Below are positions 13,969-26,674 of a DNA stretch of 64,000 nt, in pieces. Each line of letters starts with the position of its first letter. Position 1 is the first letter of the stretch. This stretch comes from Ignelater luminosus. Lineage: Eukaryota; Arthropoda; Insecta; Coleoptera; Elateridae. The stretch covers positions 251,121 to 315,120 of the forward strand of contig VTPC01005723.1 in assembly GCA_011009095.1 (NCBI GenBank), in the 5' to 3' direction. The position numbers and the translations under genes are program-made. Under the pieces are notes generated by a model. The model was not told the DNA's origin and did not search any database. It saw nothing but the letters and a program-made list of their open reading frames with translations.

Positions 13969-14175
13969 TGTTGTTTATTTATATAACGCTTTATTTTATG
14001 TAAATTGCTTTTATTTATTTATTTTAAATACAGAGAACGTGGTGCTCTTCTAGGTTTCACAATATTGTATTTTTCTTTTTCATACAAAATACTAATATGA
14101 CAGACAACAGAGAAGTGAAATAGGTGGAGAGGCTAAGCCAACTGGCAGAAAATATAATTCTAACAACAGTAAACA
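13969..14175 (-). repeat. 5' LTR of the Gypsy element
   Basis: About 207 bp, bounded in plus orientation by TGTTGTTTAT and AACAGTAAACA, so it has the TG...CA ends. It matches 9634-9842 with scattered changes, for example ACAGACAACAGAGAAG against ACAGACAAGACAGACAAG. Confidence 0.93.
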
Positions 14176-14356
14176 ACCATCTTCCTACAATCTTAGTGTT
14201 CGTAAATTACTTTTATTTAATTGCAATGGTTTTTATCTTTGTTCATAAACTCCTTGACCAGGTATTTTATTAGAAACTTGATATTGAATTCGAAAGATTT
14301 ATTTTTAATAGAAATTAAAGTTTTTAGCTATTAGAACCTATTCCTCTAAAAATATA

Positions 14357-15566
14357 CAAGAGTGGTTTGATAAGTCTTTAGAACATAGAACGAAGTGTTT
14401 TTTTTTGATAAAAATCGATATAATTTTTCTAAGTAGTCTTATTTTAGGTATATCTACTTCATCCATCGATGCTCCATCTTTCCGATTCCCTTCAAAAATA
14501 CGATGTTTGAAAGTTTGCAAAATACGTGTTCACGGCGGCCATCACTTCATCATAGCTCGTGAATTTCTATCCCCCCAAGCCATGTTTTCATGTTTGGAAA
14601 GAGAGCCAGATCTGGAGAATACAGGGCGTGGGAAACCAACTCGAAGACAAGTTTATGAATTTTAGCCATCGCGATCATCGACGTGTGAGCCGGCGCATTG
14701 TCATGATGAAAGAGAACTGTCAATTAATGAAGCATAATACAATCCTGTTATTGGGTTTTTTTTGCAAATAGTCTATGAACAATATGCCATGCAAATCCCA
14801 AAAGACAGTCACCATTACTTTTACTGGCGATGGCACCGTCTTCACCTCCTTCGGAGCAGGTTTGCTTGTTGAAGTCCGCTGTTTGGTCTCTGGTGTGTAA
14901 TAATGTACCCATGTTTTATTAACAGTTACAAATCGCCGCAAAAAGTTCATTGAATTACGCTTAAATCGATCCAACAGCTCCTTTGAGATGTCCATGTGCA
15001 CTCGTTTTTGGTCCAATATCAACAAGCGCGGCACCCATCGCGCGGACAGCTTGCTCACGTGCAAATCTTTATGTAATATTTTAAAAACGCATTCTGTTGA
15101 TATGCCTGCGGTCTGTGCTATCTCTCTTATTGTATTCGATGACCATCTAACACGATTTTATGGACTTTTTCGATGATATCTTCAACAGTTGCTGTGTTTG
15201 GCCTTTCCGGACGCTCTTCATCAAACACATTCGTACGGCCACGTTTGAACTCTGCCACCCAGTTTTCACGGTGGCGAACGAATGGGCAGACTCCCTGTAG
15301 ACAGCGTCCAAGTCGGCTTTTTTTCCGTTAGAGTTTGACCCTTTAAACGAAAGAATTTTATAACTGAACGATATTCGACTGGCTACATTCTTTACAAATC
15401 ATTGACATCGAATGACAGAAATGACTGTCAAACAAAAACTACGCTTCCAAAATTGGTGACATTTTCAACAGTGCTATCTGAAGAATGGACCATCGTAACT
15501 ATAAAAGCATTTTGACCTGTGGCGCCATCTTCATGGTCATCCTAAACACTTATCAAACCACCTTCG
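14357..15566 (-). mobile_element. Mariner-family element, copy 1, internally deleted
   Basis: Ends are inverted repeats. The left reads CAAGAGTGGTTTGATAAGTC and the right, reversed, CGAAGGTGGTTTGATAAGTG. TA dinucleotides flank both sides (14355-14356 and 15567-15568), as for Tc1/mariner insertion. The body matches the copy at 25248-26500 along its length but lacks several internal segments. One lost block overlaps the third catalytic position and another, of some 55 bases, lies around 14722-14730. It stands less than 200 bases from the Gypsy element. Confidence 0.92.
14420..15388 (-). pseudogene. Mariner transposase remnant, copy 1
   Basis: Read right to left, fragments of a mariner transposase appear in different frames: an N-terminal part with ENWVAEFKR, a middle part open at 14720-15064 with VTVNKTWVHYYTPETKQR, and a C-terminal end near 14420-14520. 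The first catalytic aspartate is replaced (VNKTW where mariners have a VDETW-like motif) and the region of the third is deleted. The inferred start ATG at 15386-15388 is followed at once by TAG. The copy is dead. The same N in place of the first D occurs in the second copy. Confidence 0.88.
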
Positions 15567-15568
15567 TA

Positions 15569-18500
15569 TTTCCAAACAAATATACCATGACATCTGCATA
15601 GATATACTAATTAATTTTAGTCAGCAAAGTTTTTGATATTGGTGATGCGTGACACATGATTACATTTCAGTTAATCGCTTTTTCGGCAAATGGAAGCAAT
15701 TTAGATGGGCATTTAAAAAAAGAAACTTCCAGATTTATTTAATTATATAATTTAAGCGAGTGCACTGTTCATATTTTTCTATGTTAGCTCTCAACGATAA
15801 AGCTCAGTGAGACATTCTGTATACAGTAAATGAATTTTTTAACAATATCCTTGTTACCATTTAAGATTTTTTTTCCAAAATCTTTTAAGGCAAATTAGAT
15901 GAAAATTAGATAATAGAATTAGGAAAAACCCGTAATATACAGAAAACGATATTTAAATTTTGTATAGAATCTCTGGTGTCCAACATTATGTATGCAGCTG
16001 AAAATAACGTTTATGTCACTTACCAACATACTAATTTGGGCAAAACTTTTCAAATTATGTTCTAAATAAGGTAAAATCATGTTTCCGATGTGAAACAAGA
16101 ATCCTTGAATAACAAACATAATAAATCCATCTACAATCAAAAAATGTTTCTAATTTGAATAATTTGTCCTTCTGTGGAAAAAATAGGTAGAATCTTATTA
16201 TTCAAACTATTCATTCCATGCAGACACATAAATCATTCTAACACTTACCCACGCAATAATAACGTAAGCAATACTAAATCAAACTCTTTACCTAATGGTC
16301 TTAACATTTTCCATGCGTTCCTTATTAGATACCAGTGGCGTAGTATCAAACATCCCTTAATTGTTTAAGTAATCTTTCTCTTTTTTTGGCAAATTATTTT
16401 CTTGAAATTAAAACGGAAAAGGACAGTGCTTTATAGGAATATATTAGTTTTGATTAGAGTCATTATGTATGATTATATTGCAATAAGGAAGACAAAGTAT
16501 TATTGTAGTTAACAGTACCTGTATGCATACGTTCATCGACGCATTCCTTTGCACAATTAGCTTAACAAGCCACTTATTGTACCAACACTATAGACAGTGA
16601 TATGTAAAGACTATTCGTTTATTGAACTTAAAATTTACATTTAGTACACTCATTATTGCATGATTAGATCAAACAGAAGGTGAAATAAAATTACGTTTTA
16701 TATTAGCTTCGTTTTATTGCTACGTAAAACTTCCGTTAGGTTGGTTTTATTACGGAAATAACTTATCGGGTTGTTAAATTTATGGAAAAAATGTTTTTAT
16801 AAACGTATAAAAGATACCGTTTTGATGATAATTCTCGTTGCCATTTTTTATTTTTTATATTATTGGCGAAACCTAGACGTAAAATATTCATTTTAGGTTA
16901 GATTATTAGAATCAAGGTTACGTTTGTAAATTTAAAGGTCCGTCTGGACAGAGCTAATAGAAAAAACTTGTCTCAATATTTGAACAAGAATTAATTCATT
17001 AGGATAGCAGAAAAGTTTAATTATTTTATCCAATAACATGACTTACAAATTGTGGTTGTAAATATTAATTTCCTTTTTTTTGTTGTCTTTTATAATTTTC
17101 TCTACTTCTAGTAATTTATGTATCTTTTTTTTTCTTTGATCATCTTTTGCTTTATGTAAATAGGGGCACTCCTTCCTATTTATTTTTTATCATTTTTAAT
17201 TTCTTGTTATTTTCTATTAAAAAATATTAATTTGGCGTATGACGAATTATAGAGACTATAATAGGCTTAAGATAAACGGACCAGTTAACAATCTACAATA
17301 GTTATGATAATTTCTACAATAATCTGCAGTATTTCTACAATATATAAAGAAATTTCATTCATAACTAGGTGGAAGCATCTAGAATTCTATTGATTTCTAC
17401 TTTTCTTGAATTCCCTCTCAACAAGGAGTGTCATATCCAGTCCAAATCGTTTTCTTCGCATCAAGGACACGATGCAACTCTTGCTCTCCACTGTTAATGG
17501 CAAACCAACATCCAGATCTAGGCCATTTTTTTCTGATCCACCTTCTTCACGATTTTGATTTGAAGTACATGTGAAGGCGGAATTCATCAATTGTTTGAAA
17601 ATCCATAACCTCCTACATCTATTTTCATGGTCCTATAAAACTAGCAACCTTATTTCTATGTTCATCATAACCCCAGTAGAAATATGCCAAGGTAGCATGT
17701 ATGTACCTAGTATGTATAGCAAACAATATCCTAGCTTAAAACAAATCAATTTCAATAGTCCCACAGTGGACTCCAGCAATACGATTGTTTTTTTTCAATG
17801 ACTTTTGTTGCCTGTCTTATTATTATTTTCTCATGAATTCATACAAGTACAAAATACAAATTTCATTGCTCTTTGAGCTACCTTATATTTTTGTGTTTGG
17901 ATAAGTATAACTTATAACATGTTACCTGGTCCTTTTCAGAGCTATGACTCAGACCTTCCCCGGGCCACACGACATTCAATTTTACTTTATAGCGTGTATC
18001 GGAGATACATAAAGGTACCTCAGAAACTCTACTTAAGATGCATGACGTTATTAACTTACACGAAGTAAAATACAATACAAAAATACAGAAAACAGCAAGA
18101 TAACTTACTAAGAATAAGAAAACGGAAAATCTTTATTGTTTAAATATGACCTTTTAAAAGAACGTTGTAAAAGTAAGATTTACAGCTGGTCCCATTCCTG
18201 TCATCTTGGTGAGCTCTTCACTGTGAGACTATTGCTATATGCCATAAAATTCTATGGAGGACATACGTGTACTGCAGGAATGAATGCAAGTCATATGGGT
18301 GGGCTACATATGCTAGAAGTAGAAGCTTGCAGGCAGGACCTTTGCTTATTTTTACTTATAAGATATTCTTATCACACAATGTAAGATTATGTTAAAAATT
18401 TATAAGAATTTATATTTTCTATAAAGGCTTTCTCCAGCGATTATGGCATTCGACCTGTTAAATTAGAAAAGTTCTTTGAACCAAACTAAAGTAGCCGTTG

Positions 18501-21500
18501 AGATTTAATAGTTGCCAAATTAATCTTTTTGCTGGACACGCTCATGTGGAAGAAAATCGAAAAGTCAACTAAAGATGGAAAGAGCCTTTTATAAGACCAG
18601 AACCAACCTACAAAATTAATTAAAGTATTGCTTAGTCAATTACACCAAGACATAATCTTCCTAGAGGATTCTTCAAAAAAAAAGTGAGTCAGTTGTGTAA
18701 GCACCTCTTCTGTATGGGGATTGTTATGGTAAAGAGAAGAAGACTTTAATTCACATATTTACTATGTCACTGTGCATCATATACTAGAGTAGACTTACAT
18801 CTTTCTTACATCATATGAAAAGAGAAAAGATCAGGGATAGAGGAAAGGACGGATTTGAACTCTGTTAGAGTCACAGGACTTCTCTATTAAAAGTACTATG
18901 TTAACGAGAAGACACAATAGTTCAAATAGTCTCAGTACAGACTTCATCACAGAATCTCTCTTGGAGGATAATAAGAAAAAATAGAACTACACACTGCTGC
19001 TCTTAGGTATAATCATACCTAGCTGTTCATTCTCAGATACTGTGTTTGCCGAACGTACTCAATATTTTGTTTTGCTGACGTTTCTGAATTGCTAAAAGAG
19101 TCAATCGTTCTTAAGTGAAGATAACCTTCCGAAATCCTTCAGACACTAAATCTAATAACAGGTGTTGACTTTCCATATCTGTGAGATATTCTACTAAGAC
19201 CACTTTGTAAGTAGTAGAGAATTAATGGGTCTGAAATTTCTAGAATGTAATCAGTTGAGAAGGCCCTTGTAAAGCAGGTTGCAAACAATTCAAAAAAATT
19301 AAACCTCAAAGCAAAATGTGTCAAAATTAAATTCTCATGTGCACAATACAGGAAATACACGAGTAAAGTATAGATCTTGAACAGGTTACACAATGGCACA
19401 ACACAAAGAAAAAAATGAAGATAAGTCTTAGATGCCATTAGTTCAAATTGTCAAGTAATGCAGAATTTGATAGTATTCTGGAGAAAGGGATGGAGTAAGT
19501 TACATTCTAGAAGAGATCTCCAAAATTCGAAAAAGAGCAAAACAGATGAAGGAGAGATAGGACAAAGGTAGACTTTGAAATAATCATTAGAAAATAACGG
19601 AAAGAAGAAAAGTATCAATTCCAAACCAAATCTTTATAATTTAGAATGTAAACTTAAAGCAAAAATGGATGTGATTAAAACTGATCGGAAATGTACAAAG
19701 AAATGCCAAAACCAGATGCGAGGTGCTAGTTTGACAAAAACATGGCCATAATCTACTAGGAACTTAATCGTTTATTTTAATGCAGTAACTGTATTTCAAT
19801 ACACAGTAAATACTTTTCTAATAAGGGCAGCATGTAAACAGGACAGTAAGTGTTAAGAAGTTGCTCTAAATAAACGTTCTTGGTCTATATCTATAGTACA
19901 TAATATATCGTATGCAATAATAACTTCGGTACTGCAGTAAAAGGCATTCTGAGATGATAGGTCACAGAGTGCTATTCGGGTTTTGTTTACGCAATATTTT
20001 TAAATATAAAAGATGACGTAAATTAGAAGTAAGATAAACTATGAAATAATGAGAAAACTGCAACTTCATAGCACAAGCAGGTCAATGTTTTCACCTATCA
20101 TCCCAAATTCTCTTTGACTATACTTTTGTTTTATAAATATTACCAGTCGATCTTTTTATTTTGTTACCCGTTATGTACTTGTACCCCCCACTGAAATCAC
20201 AAACGTATTTAAAAAAAAACTCACCAGACTCCCAATATCATTTTTCTTTGTCTTGAGTTTCGTACAATAAATTCAAATTGTTTCATCGGTTTCTGTACTG
20301 GCCAATAGTAATAGTGGTATTTCTATGTTACTTTGTTGTTTTGTATTATCATTACTTTGGTTTGACTTTTTAGTCAATATTTATCAGCAGAAGTAGAAAG
20401 TTTGGTACAACTCGACATAGCTCATTATTCATTATGTGTCAATTAATGTAGCGTGAGTCACAGAAGAGAAGAAAAGAAGTTCACGCTTTAAGGAGGCTTG
20501 TCTGTCTTGATTTGTTTACGCAATGAAAAAATTGATTGAACTTTCAAATCAAGATTGGTTGATGCCAAGATGCGGAATGAGTCGAGACTCAAAATGTATG
20601 AAATATCTGTGGTTTCGCTAGTTCTAGATATAGTGGATTTCAGATAGTTTGGTATACAGAATCCCACGATACTGATACCAACAGAGTATATTTCTTGCAC
20701 ATAACTGAAAAAGAATCTCTTAGATTCTAACAATTTCTTGGCTCTGGAACTCCAGAATTAAATTGTATGATATGAGCAGTTGAATCCAGTATTCAATACA
20801 CTGAATAATAGAGATCCCAATTCATCTGATGTTAGAACTAGGGGATTTATAAGTATATAGTACACTCCCAATGAATTTTAGAAACGCATATAAATTTAGG
20901 AGTAGAGCAAATCAAAGTCTTCGGGAAGAGGACTTGAAATGTTGTAACCATATCTCTAGCTCAGATGATTGATTGACCAAGACCATTTTTGAAGCTCTTC
21001 TATCCTTAAGAAACATTCACAAGGTGATGGTGTAGCAAAAATAAAAAACAGGACACAAATCCTTACAGTACGTGATCAGACTTTTCTTAACGATCTTGAT
21101 TATACAGATTTTAAAACAATATGGGGAATTACGCACAAATAGAATTAAATTATGAAGGAAATGTCTGAAATAGTTAGTGTGTTATACACTTCATCAATTT
21201 TATCATCAATATTACATTTTTAGGTTTGACACTAATATAGATATTTATTCCTGTTTGTGTCTGCTTACAATAAAATCGAAAAAATAAATTTTAAGTTCCA
21301 GAAGCGTGTGGCAAATTGATAATAGGCATGTATTGAAGATATGCTAATAAATATGCAGACTAGTTTACCATTATAGTGTTCTCTGGTAGACACAAAACTG
21401 AAACTAGAGCTTTTACTCCTACATTCCTAAAGTACCAATTCTCTCATATCTGCAATACTAACTATGTGTGTCCAAGGAGAAATGTTATTTATAAATTTGG

Positions 21501-22487
21501 ATCTTTTAAGTTTTATCAAGAAGAAATCTAATTATAATATGCCAAGTTTATTAATTTAAATTATACCCTTGATTATTAAAAATATATGTTCGCATAATAA
21601 AATCGTGATAACTAGAAGCGTTCAAGTTTGATATCTAAAACTAATCTATTACCTACCAATCAAAATTCATGCAATATTAATGGGCAATCGTGCACGAAAA
21701 TTGAGCTGATATTAATTTTGCAAGTCACATAAACTGTAAGCGTATGCATTTGCGCTGAAAGTTGCTTGGTTGTTACAGATTATTAACTATATCAGAATTC
21801 AATGCCATTGCTCGATATTACTTAATCGTCGTCTATTTTAAATTACATTCGTGATCGTGAAATTTTTCAAATAACATTAAGTACTACTACATGGAAACAT
21901 ATGCATGTACATTTTATTTTATTAGAAGGATACATACATTTCAGTATCTTTCTCTTTCTAGAAATTAAATGATATTAACACAGGAAATACATTTATGGTA
22001 AAATAAAAATCGAATAAAAGCTTTCTTAATGGAAATTAAATTCAGATTACAAAATTGTGGCCATTGTTTTAACATTTCTTTATAAAAGTTTTATAATATT
22101 TAACGCCTATGTACTATTGTTCCTTGGTGATTAAGGCTCATATAATATCATATAATACAAACTATTTAATTGAATCGCACAGAAAGTTAACATGCATATG
22201 TATTTATAGGTCAAAGATTTTTCTTTGCACCAAAAGCATTGAAAATGTTTTTGAACTATCTTCAATTGTAAAGTTAACACCAGACACCTTTAATTAGAAT
22301 ATTTATCAGTGGAAAGTCGTGTTCTTTAATCTAAATTAACTTCATTAACAAGTTTACCTTTTTAGAAGATTAGTTTGTAGGCCATTAGGATATCTTAAAA
22401 TTAATTAAGTCACATTTAAATAAATACTTAAATAATGTTTGTGTTTTATATCATTTTTCCTAATTTTATTTTTTTCTTTTATTGCAG
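15569..22487. other. Non-coding stretch, no gene seen
   Basis: About 7 kb of AT-rich sequence. Open frames of 60-100 codons at 15919-16368, 17387-17801, 18136-18384, 19139-19438 and 20488-20733 show no domain, no coding composition and no fitting splice sites that I can support. The segment at 20480-20760 is somewhat less AT-rich and may be a repeat fragment. The region could be 5' intron or upstream DNA of the exon at 22488. Confidence 0.5.
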
Positions 22488-22557
22488 ACAAATGTCAGCA
22501 ACGTACGAAATATAATAGAATTTAATAAAGATAAGGAATAAATTATTGAAAGATAAA

Positions 22558-22728
22558 ATGGAAGTGGTGGCAGCAACGCCAAATGGTAATGGAGTGCCAC
22601 CTTTTCACAATCACGACGTGCGCGAGTGGTCAAGGATTGACAGCCTCACCGGGGTCCTGGAAAGAGCCCGACTTGAGACTGACCATTGGGCAGCTAATAC
22701 CAGTAATTCCTCGCATAAATATGGAAAG
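22558..22728 (+). CDS. First coding exon of an unrecognised protein (57 codons)
   Basis: The exon spans 22488-22728. It follows a strong pyrimidine-rich acceptor (TTTTTCTTTTATTGCAG, ending at 22487) and ends at GGAAAG before the donor GTAGGATTG at 22729. The start ATG at 22558 has a good AAAATGG context. The 57 codons end in phase 0. Composition is much richer in G and C than its surroundings, with codon use like a real exon. The peptide begins MEVVAATPNGNGVPPFHNHD and contains the stretch WSRIDSLTGVLERARLETDH, which looks helical; there is no signal peptide or membrane segment. A short upstream frame (MSATYEI) sits in the leader. I do not recognise the protein and see no convincing second exon downstream, so the gene probably has very long introns and leaves the window. 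A non-coding exon upstream must supply the spliced leader. Confidence 0.75.
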
Positions 22729-25245
22729 GTAGGATTGTTATGATTTTTTTCTTAGACTTCCAATGATTTGTTTAATGCAAGACGCATTTATCTTTGCGTA
22801 AATAATGAACTTAATTCGACTATTATTTCTATATCCTCAACGATTTTAATAAAATACTTTTTTCCAACTAAAGAAACGAAATGAAATAAAACACAGAAGA
22901 CTGGAGATTTTCCTATTATTCACATTTCTTCTGTAAACTTAATTACCTTAATTTTAAGTTTTAGATTTATTTAGTACAATTCCCAGTATTATTTTTTCGA
23001 ATGAGAGTAATCGCAACGTTTACGTAAAGGGCAATTAAACTAATCCTATACTACTGTACGGTTCGATGGCGATTGTTTATAATCATAAATAAATAATAAT
23101 AGATAATAAATATTATTTATTAAAGTTTATAAACAGGTTAACAAGTTGCTACAATTGTTGCGGAACCGTAAAGAACTGATCAACTGATGTGAGTTGATGT
23201 TTAGCTGAGATTCAAACACTAAGCGCGAGCTGTAAAATGTTGACAAGCTATATATATATATATATATATATACCAAGTACATGCAAAGAGCGTGCTTCTC
23301 TAGTTCGTAGGAAAAATACAAAAATGATGTTCTAACAATTTTAACAGAAATTTTGTGTTAATTCTTCAAGGAAATATTGCTGTAGGTCTTTTAAGAGGAA
23401 TTAGACAAAAGCAAAATTCTTTATATTCTACGAAAATTTACAATGTGAAACGTTTAAGATATTTCAAAGAAATGTTAAAGTACGTTTGAAAGGAATTAAC
23501 TGACGAAAGGCAAAACCTTTTAGCGTACAAAACATTCGAAGACATCTTCTAAGAATTAATGGTATAAGTAAGACCCTTTTTCGTGAAGGTTTATTGCTCG
23601 TCTATTACATTCGTAAAAGTCAATGTTCTTCGAATTCCTAGTTGTTAGCAAGTGTTCAAAGGTATAGTACGCTACACTACTACCTGGACAGCCGACGCCA
23701 CGTCTTTATTCCTAACACAGTCTTTAGGACTTCTTTTCAATTTAACAAATTTGCTTTGTTGCATATTAAACAACTTTCGAACGCTCAGGACTACCATAAG
23801 CTGACGATTCTGTGTTTTACACAAGCTTAATTTTGAACAAATATTTTTTGTAGGGAATGCAATTAGTATAGCATGGCAAATACTTTAGGATCTATGTATC
23901 AGCAATTCACAAAGCTTTTCCTAATTCAAGATTGTGAATTTTTAAAGAAACTGTTGTAAAGAGCATACTTATGTTTAATCTTCAATTAGTATAATATTAA
24001 TTGACACAATTAGATTTCAAACTTCCTAGTCCTAGATTGACAGTATGCCACAGTTTTAGATTTTACTAAAAATACCTGCTTTTGTAGTTTTCTTCTTTTT
24101 GTCTCACAAAGTTTACATGTCGTTTCTCTGTTTAGCAAGCGCGAGCTTCAAATCAATGCTTCTTATAAATCTAATCTCTTTAATGCTTTAATGATTCAAA
24201 ATGTTTCTTGAGCAGTCTCAACTAGAACATTGGGTCGATTATAATAAAATCTTTTACTTCCATCGACTTTTTAGTACGTGGTCATCAGGAAACTATTCTG
24301 ACGTTTCTGATTTCACTTAAGCACGTGACGGAAGTTTGCTTAAGGCTTGTTTATGTAGCTACTTTGGCGTTATCGTCACTTTGCTTATCGTTATTGTAAA
24401 GCTGCGAGCGATTCCAGTTCTAAACAAAATTTAGAATTACGAGTCTAGTTGGTATCACAACCATCGTTGAGAAAGAACGACGGTACCGATTAACTAACTT
24501 TGCTTTGGCTCTGGTGCGTTAACAATTTCATCAGCATAAATTCATCAAATTCTATTGAGCTGATTCTCAAGTCTCTTTCTGCACTGCCTGATCATTTCCG
24601 CTTCTAAAAGAGATTTTACTACCAAACAATATCATTTTAATAGAAGATCCTGTATTTACATAGTTCTGACATACATATTTGTGAAGCAACGCACTTTCCT
24701 ATGCAAAGTACCAGTACTACTCCGAAGAGGGCAGTTTTGAAGCTAATTGGTCTTGGTAGTTTACGGACGAAGAATCGTAGATAATTGCTAACTAGTTGGG
24801 TGAAGTAGCTAAACCTTACCTGCTGTAATAATCAAAAAATACGTTGGGTTAGTCAATAGACAATGTCTTGGTTTTCGGTCAAGAAGATTTAGTCACGTTA
24901 AGTAATTGGCTTGCAAGTCATAAAAATATTTTACTGTCAGTAGGGATGTTACTTCCTTATCCCTCAGCTTGAGTTTACTCTAATGAAGTTATAAACAAAA
25001 ATCTCTACCCATTTTAAGGTACAAAACTTGATTTTAAACTAAGATTTTTGCATCCACAGGGCTAGAGTCATTATTGAAGCGTTCTTTTGACTTTATAAAT
25101 AACTTGATGGATTTACACAATTAATGCATCAATGACATCATATCATTAAACCAGATTATTTTTTGAATAAATTCATGGCTTCCACAAATCGGGCAACAAC
25201 GCGACGCCAAAACCTGATCAGGCAGAAACTTATCGCCTTTGATTA
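22729..25245. other. Probable intron, no further exon seen
   Basis: Sequence after the donor at 22729 is AT-rich without supported coding content. It holds the TA microsatellite listed separately. Open frames near 23127-23321 and 23642-23830 look like chance. Confidence 0.45.
23249..23272. repeat. TA microsatellite, 12 units
   Basis: An uninterrupted TA dinucleotide run of 24 bases. Confidence 0.95.
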
Positions 25246-25247
25246 TA

Positions 25248-26500
25248 CGAGGGTGGTTTGATAAGTCTCTAGAAGTGTTTTTTTGGTCAAAATCGATTTT
25301 ATTTTTCTACATAGTCCCCTTTTAGGTCTATATATTTTATCCATCGATGCTCCAACTTTCTGATTTCCTTCAAAAAATACAATGTCTGAAAGTCTGCAAA
25401 ATACGTGTTTACGGCGGCTATCACTTCATCATAGCTCGTGAATTTCTTTCCTCCAAGCCATGTTTTCATGTTTAGAAAGAGAAAATAGTAGCTCGGGGTC
25501 AGATTTGGAGAATACGGGGCGTGGGGAATCAACTCGAAGCCAAGTTTATGAATTTTGGCCATCGCGATCGTCGACGTGTGAGCCAGCACATTGTCATGAA
25601 AGAGAACTGTTTTCTTCTTCATTTGAGGTTGTTTGGACAGGATTCTTTTTTCCAACCTATCCAATAATGAAGCATGATACAATCCTGTTATAGTTTTTCC
25701 TTTTTGCAAATAGTCTATGAACAATATGCCATGTGAATCCCAAAAAACAGTCACCATTACTTTCCCTGGCGATGGCACCGTCTTCGCCTCCTTCGGAGCA
25801 GGTTTGCTTGTTGAAGTTTGCTGTTTGGTCTCTGGTATGTAATAATGGACCCATGTTTTATTAACAGTTACAAATCGCCGCAAAAAGTTCATTGAATTAC
25901 GCTTAAATCGATCCAACAGCTCCTTTAAGATGTCCATGCGCACGCGTTTTTGGTCCAATATCAACAAGCGCGGCACCCATCGGGCGAACAGCTTCCTTAT
26001 GTGCAAATCTTTATGTAATATTTTAAAAACGCATTCTGTTGATAAGTCTGCGCTATCTCTTATTTTCATTCGACGATCATCTAACACGATTTTATGAACT
26101 TTTTCGATGATATCTTCAACGGTTGCTGTTTTTGGCCTTCCCGGACACTCTTCATCAAACACACTCGTACGGCCACGTTTGAACTCTGCCACTCAGTGTT
26201 TACGGTGGCGAACGAAGGGGCAGACTCCTTGTAGACAGCATCCTACTCGGCTTTTATTTCTGTTGGAGTTTGGTCTTTCAAACGCAAGAATTTTATAACT
26301 GAACAATATTTGACTTGCTTCATATTTTACAAATCATTGACATCAACTGACACAAACGACTGTCAAACAAAAACTACGCTTCCAAAATTGGTGACATTTT
26401 CAGCAGTGCCATCTGAAGGATGAACCATCGTAACTACAAAAGCATTTTAACTGTGGCGCCATCTTTATGGTCAGCCTAGACACTTATCAAACCAACCTCG
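25248..26500 (-). mobile_element. Mariner-family element, copy 2, near full length
   Basis: 1253 bp between inverted ends: CGAGGGTGGTTTGATAAGTC on the left and, reversed, CGAGGTTGGTTTGATAAGTG on the right. TA flanks it at 25246-25247 and 26501-26502. Both ends and most of the body match the copy at 14357-15566. Length and layout (short TIRs, one transposase frame on the minus strand) are those of a standard mariner. It lies in what may be an intron of the gene starting at 22558, in antisense orientation, and directly beside the long inverted repeat at 26675. Confidence 0.95.
25299..26323 (-). pseudogene. Mariner transposase, inactivated (D34D type)
   Basis: The open part, 25299 to about 26192, covers most of a mariner transposase: EFKRGRTS, the GRPKT motif between the two DNA-binding helices, the W-V-P-R-L-L linker region, the catalytic core, and the usual GDYVEK end. 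The N-terminus (ATG at 26321-26323) lies in another frame, carries a TAG, and is separated from the rest by a one-base shift near 26195. Catalytic residues are damaged. The first D is N in TVNKTWVHYY, the second is kept in LFHDNVLAHTS, and the third is Y in PSYYFLF where PSDYFLF is usual. From ATG to stop the length is near the 340-350 residues of the family. It cannot be an active transposase. Confidence 0.93.
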
Positions 26501-26674
26501 TAGATAGATGCTAGGGAAATAATTGGAAGATACCCAACAAACATTTATTGTTGACGGCCGGCCTGCTGCAAGCTTATCCAGCAGCCTCATATAGGCCACT
26601 CCTGGCTTCAGCAGACCGTTGCTGCTGTTCTATATGTGTTTATAAAAAACTGCTTGACAAATGAAAAGTTTTGT

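Larger units (their letters stand above)
9634..14175 (-). mobile_element. Ty3/Gypsy LTR retrotransposon, degenerate
   Basis: A 4.54 kb element reads right to left. Two similar LTRs flank gag and pol remains in the order gag, protease, reverse transcriptase, RNase H, integrase, which defines the Ty3/Gypsy group. The insertion is bounded by the 5-bp duplication ACCAT at 9629-9633 and 14176-14180. A primer-binding site starting TGG follows the 5' LTR and a polypurine tract precedes the 3' LTR. There is no envelope-like frame after the integrase. Stop codons and frameshifts in every coding part show this copy cannot make its proteins. The LTRs differ by a few substitutions and small indels, so the insertion is not very recent. 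Confidence 0.95.

Noticed and set aside
20488-20733. 81-codon minus-strand frame
   Set aside because: No recognisable domain and no supporting splice sites; possible repeat fragment only.
25460-25854. Plus- and minus-strand open frames within the second mariner
   Set aside because: They are other-frame shadows of the transposase.
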